A DNA stretch of 64,000 nt from Bradyrhizobium sp. ARR65 (GTDB lineage: Bacteria > Pseudomonadota > Alphaproteobacteria > Rhizobiales > Xanthobacteraceae). The stretch is from NCBI RefSeq assembly GCF_000472385.1, contig NZ_AWZU01000002.1, positions 337,350 to 401,349 on the forward strand, given 5' to 3'. Positions 1 through 8,900 of this stretch are shown here, in pieces. The stretch's first letter is position 1. The number at the start of each line of letters is the position of its first letter. Below the pieces are notes generated by a model. The model searched no databases. It worked only from the letters and a program-made list of their open reading frames with translations, and had not been told where the DNA came from. Position numbers and translations under genes: made by a program.

Positions 1-100
1 CCTTCACCCGGACGATGGCATCCCGCTCATGCTCGATCTCGGGATCGGTGACAGTATCGCAGCGGATATCCTCCTTCCCGTGCCACACCAGCGCTCTCAT
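1..100 (-). CDS. Zinc-dependent alcohol dehydrogenase, N-terminal fragment (cut by window edge)
   Basis: Only the first 33 codons are in the window, reading out through the left edge. The protein starts MRALVWHGKEDIRCD, which is the usual opening of GroES-like, zinc-dependent medium-chain alcohol dehydrogenases (often annotated as glutathione-dependent formaldehyde dehydrogenase-like). A GGAGG ribosome site lies about 5 nt before the ATG. None of the catalytic zinc ligands or the NAD-binding Rossmann fold is visible, so the family call rests on the N-terminus alone. Confidence 0.6.
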   Translation of the reverse strand, partial: MRALVWHGKEDIRCDTVTDPEIEHERDAIVRVK

Positions 101-314
101 GCTAACCTCCCGCGCAACCTTCTTGCAGGAAAGTCCGAGAGTTGTGGAAGGTTGCTAGCGCGCTGCGCGATTTTTCGTTGATCGGGGCAGCTGTACGGTG
201 ACGCGGGCAAGGCGCAAAGCGAGGCACAAAGTACGGCACCGAGCCGAGCCCGCCCGGAAACTAGCCGCAAGCATCGGGCGTTAGCCTGTCCCACGCCAAG
301 CGAGGAGAAAGGCC

Positions 315-716
315 ATGCATATTCGCGAGATGATCTCGGCGCACCCGGATGTCAAAGGCAACTTCAGCGAGCCGCTGATCGGCTGTATCGAGGCGTGCGG
401 CGCCTGCGCGGTGACCTGCACGTCATGCGCCGATGCCTGCATCGCCGAGGCAAGCGTCGCGAATCTCAAGCAATGTATTCGTCTCAATCTGGATTGCGCC
501 GACGTCTGCGCCATGACCGAGGCGCTGGCCTCGCGCCGGGCCGGATCGGACCAGGAGGTGCTGCGCAGCGCGATCGAACTGTGCGCGCTGGCTTGCCGGC
601 TTTGCGCGGAGGAATGCGCAAGGCACGCGCAGCACCATGAGCATTGCAAGCTCTGCGCCGAGGAATGCCGGCGCTGCGAGGAGGCTTGCGTCAGCGCCAT
701 TCGCAGCGTTCATTGA
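315..716 (+). CDS. Four-helix-bundle copper-storage protein (Csp / DUF326 family), cytosolic
   Basis: The 133-residue protein carries 18 cysteines, most in CxxxC spacing on predicted helices (for example ACGACAVTCTSCADAC and CRLCAEEC), plus a His-rich stretch HAQHHEHC. This is the pattern of the Csp family, in which cysteines line the core of a four-helix bundle and bind many Cu(I) ions. No signal peptide is visible, so it resembles the cytosolic Csp3 type rather than the exported Csp1 type. A GAGGAGAAAGG ribosome site precedes the ATG. The likely role is copper sequestration or buffering; the metal is inferred from the family. The dehydrogenase to its left is divergent. Confidence 0.85.
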   Translation: MHIREMISAHPDVKGNFSEPLIGCIEACGACAVTCTSCADACIAEASVANLKQCIRLNLDCADVCAMTEALASRRAGSDQEVLRSAIELCALACRLCAEECARHAQHHEHCKLCAEECRRCEEACVSAIRSVH

Positions 717-744
717 CGGGCAAGGGATCAATGGATACGAGCCG

Positions 745-1002
745 ATGAGCTTCGATTTTCCGATCGCCCCGCCGATCCTCGTCAAAGACAGCCCGAAGCC
801 GCGCCGGCTGGGGACGCTGCAGGAGGCGCGGCAGTTCGCCAAGGATGCCCTCGCGCTTGGGCGCAGCCCGCCCTGGCGCGACATCCACCGGCGTCTTACG
901 GAGGCAAACTCCGAAGAAGACGCGATCGAGGCGATCGGCGCGCTGCGCGAACTTCTGATGGACGAAGGACTGCTCGCATCCTCGGACAGCAGCCTGGACT
1001 AG
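745..1002 (+). CDS. Hypothetical protein, 85 aa
   Basis: A small soluble protein (MSFDFPIAPPILVKDS...) that begins 28 nt after the copper-storage gene on the same strand. The middle is predicted helical (GTLQEARQFAKDALAL) and the C-terminal half is acidic, with no membrane segment, signal peptide or cysteine. The ATG at 745 was chosen because an upstream in-frame start would overlap the preceding gene. It may be co-transcribed with the copper-storage gene. I do not recognise the family; similar short proteins are common as 'hypothetical' in Bradyrhizobiaceae. Confidence 0.6.
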   Translation: MSFDFPIAPPILVKDSPKPRRLGTLQEARQFAKDALALGRSPPWRDIHRRLTEANSEEDAIEAIGALRELLMDEGLLASSDSSLD

Positions 1003-1180
1003 CCCTACTGCGTCGGTAGACCCTCCTGGTGAGGAGGCGCCGCCTCCGGACGATGCTGCGCATCGCCGCGAGAACAATGGGGTCCCGATGCCGGCCTCAT
1101 CCTTCGAGACGCTTGGCTCGCGCAAGCCCCTCAGGATCAGGGGATAGAGCTACTTGTGACTTGGTACGACCAGCCGGCTG
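1003..1180. other. Intergenic stretch with a repeat-like palindrome
   Basis: There is no convincing gene here. Between about 1096 and 1143 there is an imperfect inverted repeat opening with CATCCTTCGAGACG and closing with CTCAGGATCAG. It resembles a second element near 58218-58262 that opens CATCCTTCGAG and closes CTACAGGATGACGG. It looks like a short dispersed intergenic repeat. Confidence 0.4.
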
Positions 1181-1366
1181 CTAAGCCGCTCTCAGCTTTT
1201 CCGGGTGATTGCGCGCGAGCCGGGACCGGCGCGCCTTCTGCCGCGTTTTCTCGCGGCGCTGCCTCGCCGGATCCCGCCCTGCAAGCGTCTTGATGCTTTT
1301 CGGGGTGCGCCGCGCTGCGGGATGCATCTTCTTTATTTTGGGGTTTGCGATTGGACCGCGTGCCAT
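1181..1366 (-). CDS. Small, strongly basic hypothetical protein, about 61 aa
   Basis: From the ATG at 1366 the frame encodes a very basic peptide (MARGPIANPKIKKMHPAA..., then many Arg and Lys) with no hydrophobic segment. The frame extends upstream, but the residues before this Met look unlike a protein. Ribosome-site support is weak (AGAGAG just upstream). It lies downstream of the methyltransferase on the same strand. It could be a small nucleic-acid-binding protein or a chance frame in high-GC DNA. Confidence 0.35.
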   Translation of the reverse strand: MARGPIANPKIKKMHPAARRTPKSIKTLAGRDPARQRREKTRQKARRSRLARNHPEKLRAA

Positions 1367-1448
1367 GGACTCTCTGAGTTCAACGTTGGTTCCAGAACGA
1401 GCCGAGCCGTAATGGATCGGCCTCCGCTCTCTAACGTCGAGGCGCGCG

Positions 1449-2204
1449 TCAGGTTTCGCGTGCAATCTCCGCCTTCGACACCACGATCTCGGTGATCACG
1501 CCCTCGCGGCTGAACCGCTGCATGCGCCGCTCGACATCGGCCAGCATCGCGCCCGCCTTATCGCCGAGCACTGCGGGCGAAGAGGTCGAGAAGGTGAGCA
1601 CGCGCTGCGCCAGATCGCGCGGGGTGATTTCATGGTTGCTCTCGACCTCGATGGTCTCGGCGAGACGAAACCTTGTACCGCCGAGAAGGGCCGCAAGATC
1701 CTGACGGTGATGCGCGCTGCCGTCCGTGCCCGACCAGAACTGGCGTGCCGCGTTGTACTCGTCCAGCCATGGGTTGCGGCCATCGGCCGCGGACCGCGCC
1801 GAGCACACGACGATCACGCCATTGGGCGCCACTAAGCGCTCAAACAGCGCGGCAATGGCGGCGCGATCCATCCAGTGCAGGGCGCGGCCGATCGTGACGA
1901 CCTCGAATGTGCCGACATCGTGCGGCAGCTGCTCAGCCCTGCCTTCGATCAACGCGAACGCTTGTCCGGTGCGTACCGCCGCTTCTCTGGCTGCTGCGAT
2001 CATCGCAGGTTCCGGATCGACGCCGACGATGCGGCCGACGTAAGCGGCGAAGCCGAGTGCGAGCAGGCCCGGACCGGTACCGAGATCGATCAGCGCGTGC
2101 TGCTTGGAGAAGCCAAGCCTTTCCGCCACGGTGCGGAAAAATGCCGGCGGGTAGGGCGGGCGGAATTGCGCGTAAAGCGGAACGGTGGTGGCGAAACGGC
2201 TCAT
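1449..2204 (-). CDS. Class I SAM-dependent methyltransferase
   Basis: A 251-residue protein. Motif I of class I methyltransferases is clear (ALIDLGTGPGLLALGF, about residues 37-52), followed by the acidic residue that binds the SAM ribose (GVDPEPAMIAAA) and a motif IV-like segment (VVTIGRALHWMD). This matches the Methyltransf_11/UbiE-like group; the HWMD element is common in methyltransferases with small-molecule substrates. The acceptor cannot be told from the sequence. The gene is divergent from the patatin-like gene, with about 170 nt between them. Confidence 0.85.
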   Translation of the reverse strand: MSRFATTVPLYAQFRPPYPPAFFRTVAERLGFSKQHALIDLGTGPGLLALGFAAYVGRIVGVDPEPAMIAAAREAAVRTGQAFALIEGRAEQLPHDVGTFEVVTIGRALHWMDRAAIAALFERLVAPNGVIVVCSARSAADGRNPWLDEYNAARQFWSGTDGSAHHRQDLAALLGGTRFRLAETIEVESNHEITPRDLAQRVLTFSTSSPAVLGDKAGAMLADVERRMQRFSREGVITEIVVSKAEIARET

Positions 2205-2375
2205 GATGCGCTGAGTATCGCCTTCCTGCAGGCCGTGGCCAGTTACCGCGGATCAATTTTCCGTTCGGCCCGATCACGCCATGGTGCGCGTTGCTCAGCC
2301 CATTCACTTGATTTGCGGGAACAAGACAACATAGAGTCGCGACATCAGCGCTCGCTCTCGACGGAGGATCGATCG

Positions 2376-3452
2376 ATGCGCGTTGCTTTCGCCTTGGCAG
2401 GCCTCGGCGGGTTCAATGCCCATGGTGCGGGATTCCTTGCCGCGGCCACGAAGTGGGGCATCAAGCCGGAGCTGGTGACCGCGACCAGCGGGCAAATTCT
2501 CGTGCTTGCGGACTGGCTGAGCGCGAAGAATCTGCGGGCGAGCCTGATCATGCGCGAACGCGAAAGCAATCCCCTGGCGCAGCTACAGACCGCCTTTTTC
2601 GGCTATCCGGGCGTGTTCAGGCCGGCCTATCCGGAAGCGCTGGCGCGTCTGATCTCCTGGCCGAGTGCCAGGGAAGGCGTGCTGAAATCGGTCGCCGACC
2701 GTTTGTTGCCGGCGCAGGAATACGTGCCCGACCGGCCGGAGACCTATTTTCAGAATGTCGCAGACATCTTGAACGCGAGCCCGGTCGGCATTCTCTTCAA
2801 CAGCTACGAACCGACGACGGGAATGGGCCTTCTCTATGGCAACAAAATCGCTGCGGAATTGATGCCGTCTAAAAAAGCCATCCCGAAAGCGCGCCCGGCG
2901 ATCGCAAACCCCAGGCGCGACCTGCGCTACGTCACCGACGCGACCGCGGAGCGCGCCATTCTGCCGATCACGGCGGAGGCGATCAAATCCGCGCTTTGGC
3001 TCTCGCTCTACGGATTTCACAACATTCCCGGCGGCAGGATGGATGGCGCCTATCACCGCTCCTGCATCCTCTCCGAGCTCCACATCTTCGACCGCATCTT
3101 CGTCGCCCGCCCTCTCGCCAACGGCTGGTTTGGCAAGGAGCCATCCAACTGGTTCGACGTGCAGGACTGGATTTATGAGATGTGGTTCTCGGTCGGCTAC
3201 AAGGCCGAGGTCGATGCGCTGAAACGCATTAACGATCTCATCGAGGCCGGCACCATCAGCGACCCCAAGTTCAGGAAGGTCGAGCTGATCGAAATCGAGC
3301 CGGAAACGCCGGCCGGCTATTTCCACTATTTCGTCGAACGCGACGAGGTCTACGACCGAGCCTTCAGGCGCTCGGAAGAGATGTTCAGAGAACTAAGACT
3401 TCCCGAGCCGTCGGCCGGGGCGCGCGAGGCCGCTGGCGCGCTCGAAGTTTGA
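2376..3452 (+). CDS. Patatin-like phospholipase-domain protein
   Basis: The start at 2376 is supported by ACGGAGGA 7 nt upstream; a much longer open frame to the left has no such support. The 358-residue protein opens with a Gly-rich loop (AGLGGFNAHGAGFLAA) like the patatin oxyanion hole. It has a candidate nucleophile in TATSGQ and a late DGA motif (GGRMDGAYH) matching the Ser-Asp dyad of patatins. The nucleophile elbow is degenerate (ATSGQ rather than GxSxG), so activity is uncertain. The C-terminal third is a unique helical region. No signal peptide is seen. A role in lipid hydrolysis is inferred from the family. Confidence 0.7.
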   Translation: MRVAFALAGLGGFNAHGAGFLAAATKWGIKPELVTATSGQILVLADWLSAKNLRASLIMRERESNPLAQLQTAFFGYPGVFRPAYPEALARLISWPSAREGVLKSVADRLLPAQEYVPDRPETYFQNVADILNASPVGILFNSYEPTTGMGLLYGNKIAAELMPSKKAIPKARPAIANPRRDLRYVTDATAERAILPITAEAIKSALWLSLYGFHNIPGGRMDGAYHRSCILSELHIFDRIFVARPLANGWFGKEPSNWFDVQDWIYEMWFSVGYKAEVDALKRINDLIEAGTISDPKFRKVELIEIEPETPAGYFHYFVERDEVYDRAFRRSEEMFRELRLPEPSAGAREAAGALEV

Positions 3453-3492
3453 TGAGTTTTAAGGAAGCGCTCGGCGGGTCGAACAATCTCCG

Positions 3493-3607
3493 CCGTCATT
3501 CCGGGGCGCGCCGAAGGGGAGAGCGCGTGTCTTTGATCGTCGAAATCGAAGCTGACCATTTCAACGACGTCGTGCTGGCGAAAGCCAGGACCCATAACCA
3601 CAGGCGC
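3493..3607. repeat. Fragments of dispersed intergenic repeats
   Basis: The stretch begins with CGTCATTCCGGGGCG, the left end of the repeat family found seven more times in this window, but has no GGAATCTCGAGATTCC core. It ends with a second motif, TGGCGAAAGCCAGGACCC, a short hairpin that looks like another dispersed element. The remaining bases to 3679 hold nothing I can assign. Confidence 0.55.
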
Positions 3608-3679
3608 TGGCGTTGTGATGGTCGTCCGCCATTCGTGCCTAAAAACAGATGCCGCGTGTGCCAGGATAGCTGGATGCTC

Positions 3680-4288
3680 TTAGCTGGAGACGACACCGAT
3701 TGCGCGCTGCAGGTCACCGATGGCGCGCAGAAAGCTGTCGGCCGGCGTGGTTTCGGGATCGATCAGGCGATGCAGCCGAAAACCGTCTTCCAGCGCGAGC
3801 AGGATCGCGGCGGCCCAGGCCGGGTTGCGCGGGGGCCGTCCACTGTTCTTCATCGTTGTCTCCACGATCTCGGCGACCAGCTTGCGCCGCGCGCGCAGCC
3901 TTTTGGCGAGCTCCGGCCGTCGCTTCTCGGCCCGCGCGACGTAGAGGATCATCTCCATGTGCAGAAGGGGCGAGCGGCCGAGCGGGTCCTGCTGGCTGCG
4001 GTCCATGCTCCTCAGTGCTTCGATGAAATCAGCCGGGTCCTTGTGCTTGTCGAGCAGATCGAGATTGCGCCGAATGGATTGCGCCACGTGCTCCTCGAGC
4101 ATGGCGATGATGAGCTCGTCCTTGCTTCTGAAGTTGGAATAGAAGGCGCCGCGCGTGAAGCCGGCCGCCGCGGCGATCGTCTCGATGCTGGCCGAGCCTA
4201 TGCCCTGTTCCTCGAAGACCCGCGCCGCCGCCTCGAACAGCTTTTCACAGGTGTCGTCGCGTGTCGGTCTGGTGCGAAGCCTTGACAT
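3680..4288 (-). CDS. TetR/AcrR-family transcriptional regulator
   Basis: A 202-residue protein with a standard N-terminal TetR helix-turn-helix (residues about 12-60: LFEAAARVFEEQG ... IAAAAGFTRGAFYSNFRSKDEL). The all-helical C-terminal half is expected to bind a ligand. It is transcribed away from the cytochrome P450 gene, and the 146-nt gap holds a 34-bp palindrome next to its own start. It probably represses itself and the P450 gene until a small hydrophobic ligand binds. The ligand is unknown. Confidence 0.92.
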   Translation of the reverse strand: MSRLRTRPTRDDTCEKLFEAAARVFEEQGIGSASIETIAAAAGFTRGAFYSNFRSKDELIIAMLEEHVAQSIRRNLDLLDKHKDPADFIEALRSMDRSQQDPLGRSPLLHMEMILYVARAEKRRPELAKRLRARRKLVAEIVETTMKNSGRPPRNPAWAAAILLALEDGFRLHRLIDPETTPADSFLRAIGDLQRAIGVVSS

Positions 4289-4307
4289 CGGTCCAATTTA
4301 GGCGACA

Positions 4308-4341
4308 ATGCAACTCAATACAATATTGTATCGAGTTGCAT
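4308..4341. promoter_or_regulatory. 34-bp palindromic operator between tetR and the P450 gene
   Basis: The outer arms are ATGCAACTC and GAGTTGCAT and the centre is ATACAATATTGTAT. The whole element is symmetrical except for one mismatched pair. The hexamer TACAAT occurs on both strands inside it (4319-4324, and 4325-4330 on the other strand) and could serve as a -10 element in each direction. It starts 20 nt upstream of the tetR ATG. Size, symmetry and position fit a TetR-family operator controlling both divergent genes. Confidence 0.8.
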
Positions 4342-4434
4342 CCGGCTCGCGCAAGCCGGACGTATCAGAGGAACGCCCAAGCGAACCGAATGCGCGAGCG
4401 CACATTCGGCGCGGCAAAACAGAACGAGGTCACC

Positions 4435-5667
4435 ATGAATGAACATGTGCAGACCACGGCACCCGACCCGCTGTTCAATCCGCTGTCGCCGGATTTCATC
4501 AGGGATCCTTATCCCTCCTATGAACGGCTGCGCACCACCGCTCCGATGCATCTCACCGTGCATGGCGCGTTCCTCGCGAGCCGTCACGCCGAGGTGAGCC
4601 AGGTCCTGCGCGACAAGCGCTTCGGCAAGGATTTCGTCGAGCGCAGCAAGCGTCGCTACGGCCCTGACATCATGCAAGAGCCGATCTTTCGCGCCATGAG
4701 CCACTGGATGCTGCAGCAGGATCCGCCCGATCATACGCGGCTGCGCGGCCTTGTGGTGAAAGCGTTCACCGCGCGTCGCGTCGAGGACATGCGGCCGCGC
4801 ATCCAGCAGGTGGTCGATCAGACCATCGACGCCGTCATCGAGCGCGGGCGGATGGACCTGATCGAGGATTTTGCCTTCCGCCTGCCGGTAACCATCATCT
4901 GCGACATGCTCGGCATCCCCGAGGAGCATCGCGAGGTGTTTTACAAGAGCTCGCGCGACGGCGGTCGCATTCTCGAGCCCGTGCCGCTGACGGCGGAAGA
5001 GATCGCGCAAGCCAACGCTGCCAATGCGATGGCCAGGATGTATTTCGAGCAACTGTTCGAGCTGCGGCGGAAGAGCCCCGGCGACGATCTGACCACGCAA
5101 CTGGTGCAGGCGGAAGAGGATGGGCACAAGCTGACCAATGAGGAACTGACCGCCAACATCATTCTGTTGTTCGGTGCGGGCCATGAGACGACAGTCAATC
5201 TGATCGGCAACGGGCTCCTGGCGCTGCACCGGAACCCGGATCAGCTTGCGCAGTTGAAGGCCGATCCGTCGCTCATCGCTGGCGCGATCGAGGAGTTCTT
5301 GCGCTACGATTCCTCGGTTCAGATGACCGGGCGGGTAGCGCTGGAAGACATCGAGGATCTCGGCGGCAGGAGGATCCCGAAGGGCGAAAGCGTGCTGTGC
5401 CTCCTGGGTTCAGCCAACCGTGATCCGGCGGCCTATCCTGATAACCCCGACCGGCTCGATATCAGGCGGCCCAACGTGCGGCCGCTGTCCTTCGGCGGCG
5501 GCATCCACCATTGCCTGGGTGCGCAATTGGCGCGGATCGAGGCGGAGCTTGCGATCGCGACCCTGCTCCGCCGCATCCCAGAGCTGCGGCTGGATGACGC
5601 AGAGCATCCGGAGTGGCGGCCGACATTCGTGCTGCGCGGCCTGAAGCGGCTGCCGGCGAGTTGGTAG
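4435..5667 (+). CDS. Cytochrome P450
   Basis: A 410-residue soluble bacterial P450. It shows the I-helix oxygen-activation motif (GAGHETT), the K-helix ExxR (EEFLR), and the heme-thiolate loop FGGGIHHCLGAQLAR with the ligand at Cys360. The length is typical for class I bacterial CYPs (about 400), which need a separate ferredoxin and reductase; neither is nearby. The ATG at 4435 follows a GAGG element; a longer in-frame extension would run through the operator. Control by the divergent TetR is likely. The substrate cannot be read from the sequence. Confidence 0.95.
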   Translation: MNEHVQTTAPDPLFNPLSPDFIRDPYPSYERLRTTAPMHLTVHGAFLASRHAEVSQVLRDKRFGKDFVERSKRRYGPDIMQEPIFRAMSHWMLQQDPPDHTRLRGLVVKAFTARRVEDMRPRIQQVVDQTIDAVIERGRMDLIEDFAFRLPVTIICDMLGIPEEHREVFYKSSRDGGRILEPVPLTAEEIAQANAANAMARMYFEQLFELRRKSPGDDLTTQLVQAEEDGHKLTNEELTANIILLFGAGHETTVNLIGNGLLALHRNPDQLAQLKADPSLIAGAIEEFLRYDSSVQMTGRVALEDIEDLGGRRIPKGESVLCLLGSANRDPAAYPDNPDRLDIRRPNVRPLSFGGGIHHCLGAQLARIEAELAIATLLRRIPELRLDDAEHPEWRPTFVLRGLKRLPASW

Positions 5668-5689
5668 GGTTTTCCGGCTGGGAGGCGTG

Positions 5690-5812
5690 CCACAACGGAG
5701 CTGGTCGGACCCCGCGCAGGCGGGTACCCAGTACACTGCGGCGTCTCCGTCCAACGACTAAAGTCTCTGCAATACTGGATCATCCGCTTCGCGGACGGCG
5801 ACAGATGGTGTG
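5690..5812. repeat. Repeat-like intergenic segment upstream of the AsmA gene
   Basis: Non-coding sequence made of short GC-rich inverted repeats, including CCCGCGCAGGCGGGTACCC and CATCCGCTTCGCGGACGG. The style is that of dispersed alphaproteobacterial intergenic repeats. I see no gene between the P450 stop and the AsmA start. Confidence 0.45.
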
Positions 5813-5819
5813 GATGACT

Positions 5820-5848
5820 GTGACATCGCCACAGTTCTCTCTATATAA
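5820..5848 (+). promoter_or_regulatory. Candidate promoter for the AsmA gene
   Basis: A GTGACA hexamer at 5820-5825 is followed after 16-17 nt by TATATAA at 5842-5848. This is close to a housekeeping -35/-10 pair and lies about 80 nt upstream of the GTG start of the AsmA gene. Confidence 0.45.
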
Positions 5849-5926
5849 GGTATCGCTTCGGCGCTGAGCGGTCCCCGAGGGCCGCCCGGGGGGATTGTCG
5901 CCGGTGCTTGCCAAAAAGGAGACCCC

Positions 5927-8900
5927 GTGCAGACCACGCTGCTCGGCTTGGCGATCGCCTTGATCCTGGCGCTGATCGCCGCATTGATCGGGCCGTACTT
6001 TATCAACTGGAACCAGTTCCGGCCGCAATTCGAGGCCGAGGCGACGCAGATCATTGGCGCGCCGGTCAAGGTTTCGGGCGAGTTGCAGGCGCGGCTGTTG
6101 CCGACGCCGACCTTGCGGCTGGGCTCCGTTACGGTGGGTGGCCCCAACGATCTCGGCAAGGTTCGCGCCGACAGGCTCGAGGTCGAGTTCAGCCTCGGTG
6201 ACCTCATGCGCGGGCAATGGCGGGCCAATGAGCTCAGCATCGGCGGCATGTCGCTCGATCTCGGGCTCGACCGCGACGGCCGGATCGACTGGCCGGCCTC
6301 GAACGGCAGGTTCAATTGGGCCTCGCTCTCGATCGATCGTTTGAACGTGACCGGCCGCGCGGCGCTGCATGATGCAGTAAGCCGGTCCACGCTGGAGCTC
6401 GCCGATATCGGCTTTTCCGGCGATGTCCGCTCGCTCTCCGGCGCAATCCGCGGCGACGGCAAGGTCACGGTGGCGGGGACGCGCTATCCGTTTCGCGTCT
6501 CCTCCGGGCAGACCAGTGACGGCAACGGCACCCGTCTTCACCTCAACATCGATCCGGGCGAGCGGCCCGTTTCTGCCGAGCTCGATGGTGTGCTGAATTT
6601 TGAGACACGAGCGCCGCGTTTCGAAGGCGCGCTCACGCTGGCCGTTCCGCCCGTGCCGAAGGCCAAGCCGAATGAGGCCCGCACGCCCTGGAAGGTGACC
6701 ACTAAGCTCAAGGCCGATCATAACGCGGCACAACTCGAGCAGATCGAGGCGAGCTACGGCAGCGAGGAACGCGCGCTGAAGTTTTCCGGCGCGGGCGACA
6801 TGCGGTTCGGCGCCTCGCCGCTTCTGCATATGACACTGTCCGCGCGCCAGCTCGATATCGACCGCTTGCTCGCAACGGACAATGCGGCCGACAGCGGCGT
6901 CCAGCCGGTGCTGATATGGCCGGCCTTGCGCGCCCTGACAGCGGACGTGCCGCATCCGCCGCTGCCGGTCCGCATCGAAGCCAGCGGCGAGCAGGTCATG
7001 CTGGGAAGCCGGCCACTGCAGAATCCGTCGATCGAACTGCATGGCGATGCGACGTCGTGGGCGATCGACCGGCTCGACCTCCGCGCACCGGGCAACACCC
7101 AAGTCGGCTTCAACGGCCTGCCTTCTTCCCGCACTCTTGCCGGCGCGCTCGATATCGATTCTGCCGATCCGGATGTGCTGATGGCTTGGCTGCAGGGACG
7201 TAGCGATGTTTCCAGCCGCAGCCAGAAATCGTTGCGCCTGCGCGGCAACGTTGCCGTCAATCCGGACGGGGTCGTCCTCGACGGATTGAAGGCGGAGACC
7301 GACAGCGGGGCCGTCGAGGGGCGGGTTGCGTTTTCGCCTGCGGCTGCCAATGGCGGCTCGCGGCTGGATGCGGCGTTGCGGGCGGATCAGCTCGATCTCG
7401 ATGCAGCGGCGGCGTTGGTGCGTTCGTTGGCGGGGCCACAGGGACAATGGCCGGACGAGGCGAGGCTTTCACTTGATGTCGGCCGCGCCAGTTCGGCCGG
7501 TCAGGAGTTTCGTCCGCTTCTCGCGAGCTTGACTTATACGCCGAAGAGCATCGTGCTCGATCGGTTGAAGATCGGCCAGCCAGGTGGCGTCATGCTGGAC
7601 GGCGGCGGCCGTTTCGATCGCGACGGCCTGTTCGGAAACCTGACAGTCGAGTCGACCGCCGCGTCGATGGGCCAAATCGCTGGGATACTTGCCCCGTTCG
7701 CGCCGTCAATCGCCGCGCGGCTCAATGCGACGGGAACCGGCGCGGGTCCGGTGCGATCGAAGCTGACGCTCAATCTGTCCCGAAGCAAGGCCGCGCCGGC
7801 CGAGATCTCCGCGCTGGCTCAGCTCAATATCGAAGCACCGCAGCTCATCAAGGGCGACGCCACGGCGACCGCGAGCCTGCCTGCTCAGGCGCTCCGCAAC
7901 ATTGACTTCGACGCGCTGAGCCGCAGCGATGTCAATATCGCGACCAAGCTGTCGGCGCAGCGGAGCGATGCGCTGCTGGCGCTGCTTGGCATCGACCATG
8001 TGATCGCGCCAGGCGAGGGGCCGGCCCAGTTCGAAGGCTCCGTGAGCGGCAAATGGCGCACGCCGCTGCACGTGTCGACGAAGCTGACGGGGACGGCGAT
8101 TGATGCGGACGCGCAAGGCAGCGCCGAGCCGTTGGCACAGGATGCCAAGGCCGACGTGAATTTGCGGGTGCGCAAGGCGAACCTTGCGCCGCTGTTCGGC
8201 CTCAAGCCGTCGGATGCGTCCGCACAAAATATCAGCCTGTCCTCGCACGTCTCGCTTGAGGGCAACAAGCTGACCTTGGACGATCTCGACGGCACAAGTG
8301 CGACGGCCAGGCTCCGCGGGCATTTGGCCGTGAGCCTTGGCGAGCAGAAGGAGGTGCAAGGTGAGGTGGGGCTGGATGCACTTCAGCTTGCGCCGGCCTT
8401 TGCTGTTGCGATTGGGGCTGCCGGTCATGATCCGGCCGCGCCGCTGGTTGCGGGTCTCTCCAAAGGCTGGCGCGGCCGCATCACCTTTCAGGCGTTGCGC
8501 GGCGAGCTGCCGGATGGCATCGAACTGCGCCCGGTGAGCGGCGTCATCAGGAGCGATGGTCAGTCGATCACGTTTGATGGGCTGAAAGGAGCGATCGGCG
8601 GCGGCGAGGCCAGCGCCACGATCGATGCAAGGGACGGCGCGAACGGGCTCGTGCTCAACGCCAGCGTCGAACTCAGGAATGTTGACGGCGCGGCGCTGCA
8701 TTATCGCAACCTGAAAATGCCCGCTAGCCGCACCTCCCTGCAGATGGCGTTGACGAGCCAGGGGCGGAGCGTCTCCGCCCTGACCGGCGCGCTATCAGGC
8801 AACGGCACGGTGACGCTGCAGGGCGCCAGCATCATGGGCCTCGATCCGCGCGCCTTCGAACTCGCCATCCGCGCCGGCGACAGCGGCCTGTCGATCGATG

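Noticed and set aside
1875..2375. N-terminal extension of the patatin-like frame
   Set aside because: It overlaps the methyltransferase gene on the other strand and has no ribosome site. The start at 2376 has ACGGAGGA.
5780..7447. 555-codon open frame on the minus strand opposite the AsmA gene
   Set aside because: It is antisense to a clear AsmA gene with a ribosome site; composition (Arg/Ala/Gly-rich, no domain) is typical of the third-position GC shadow.
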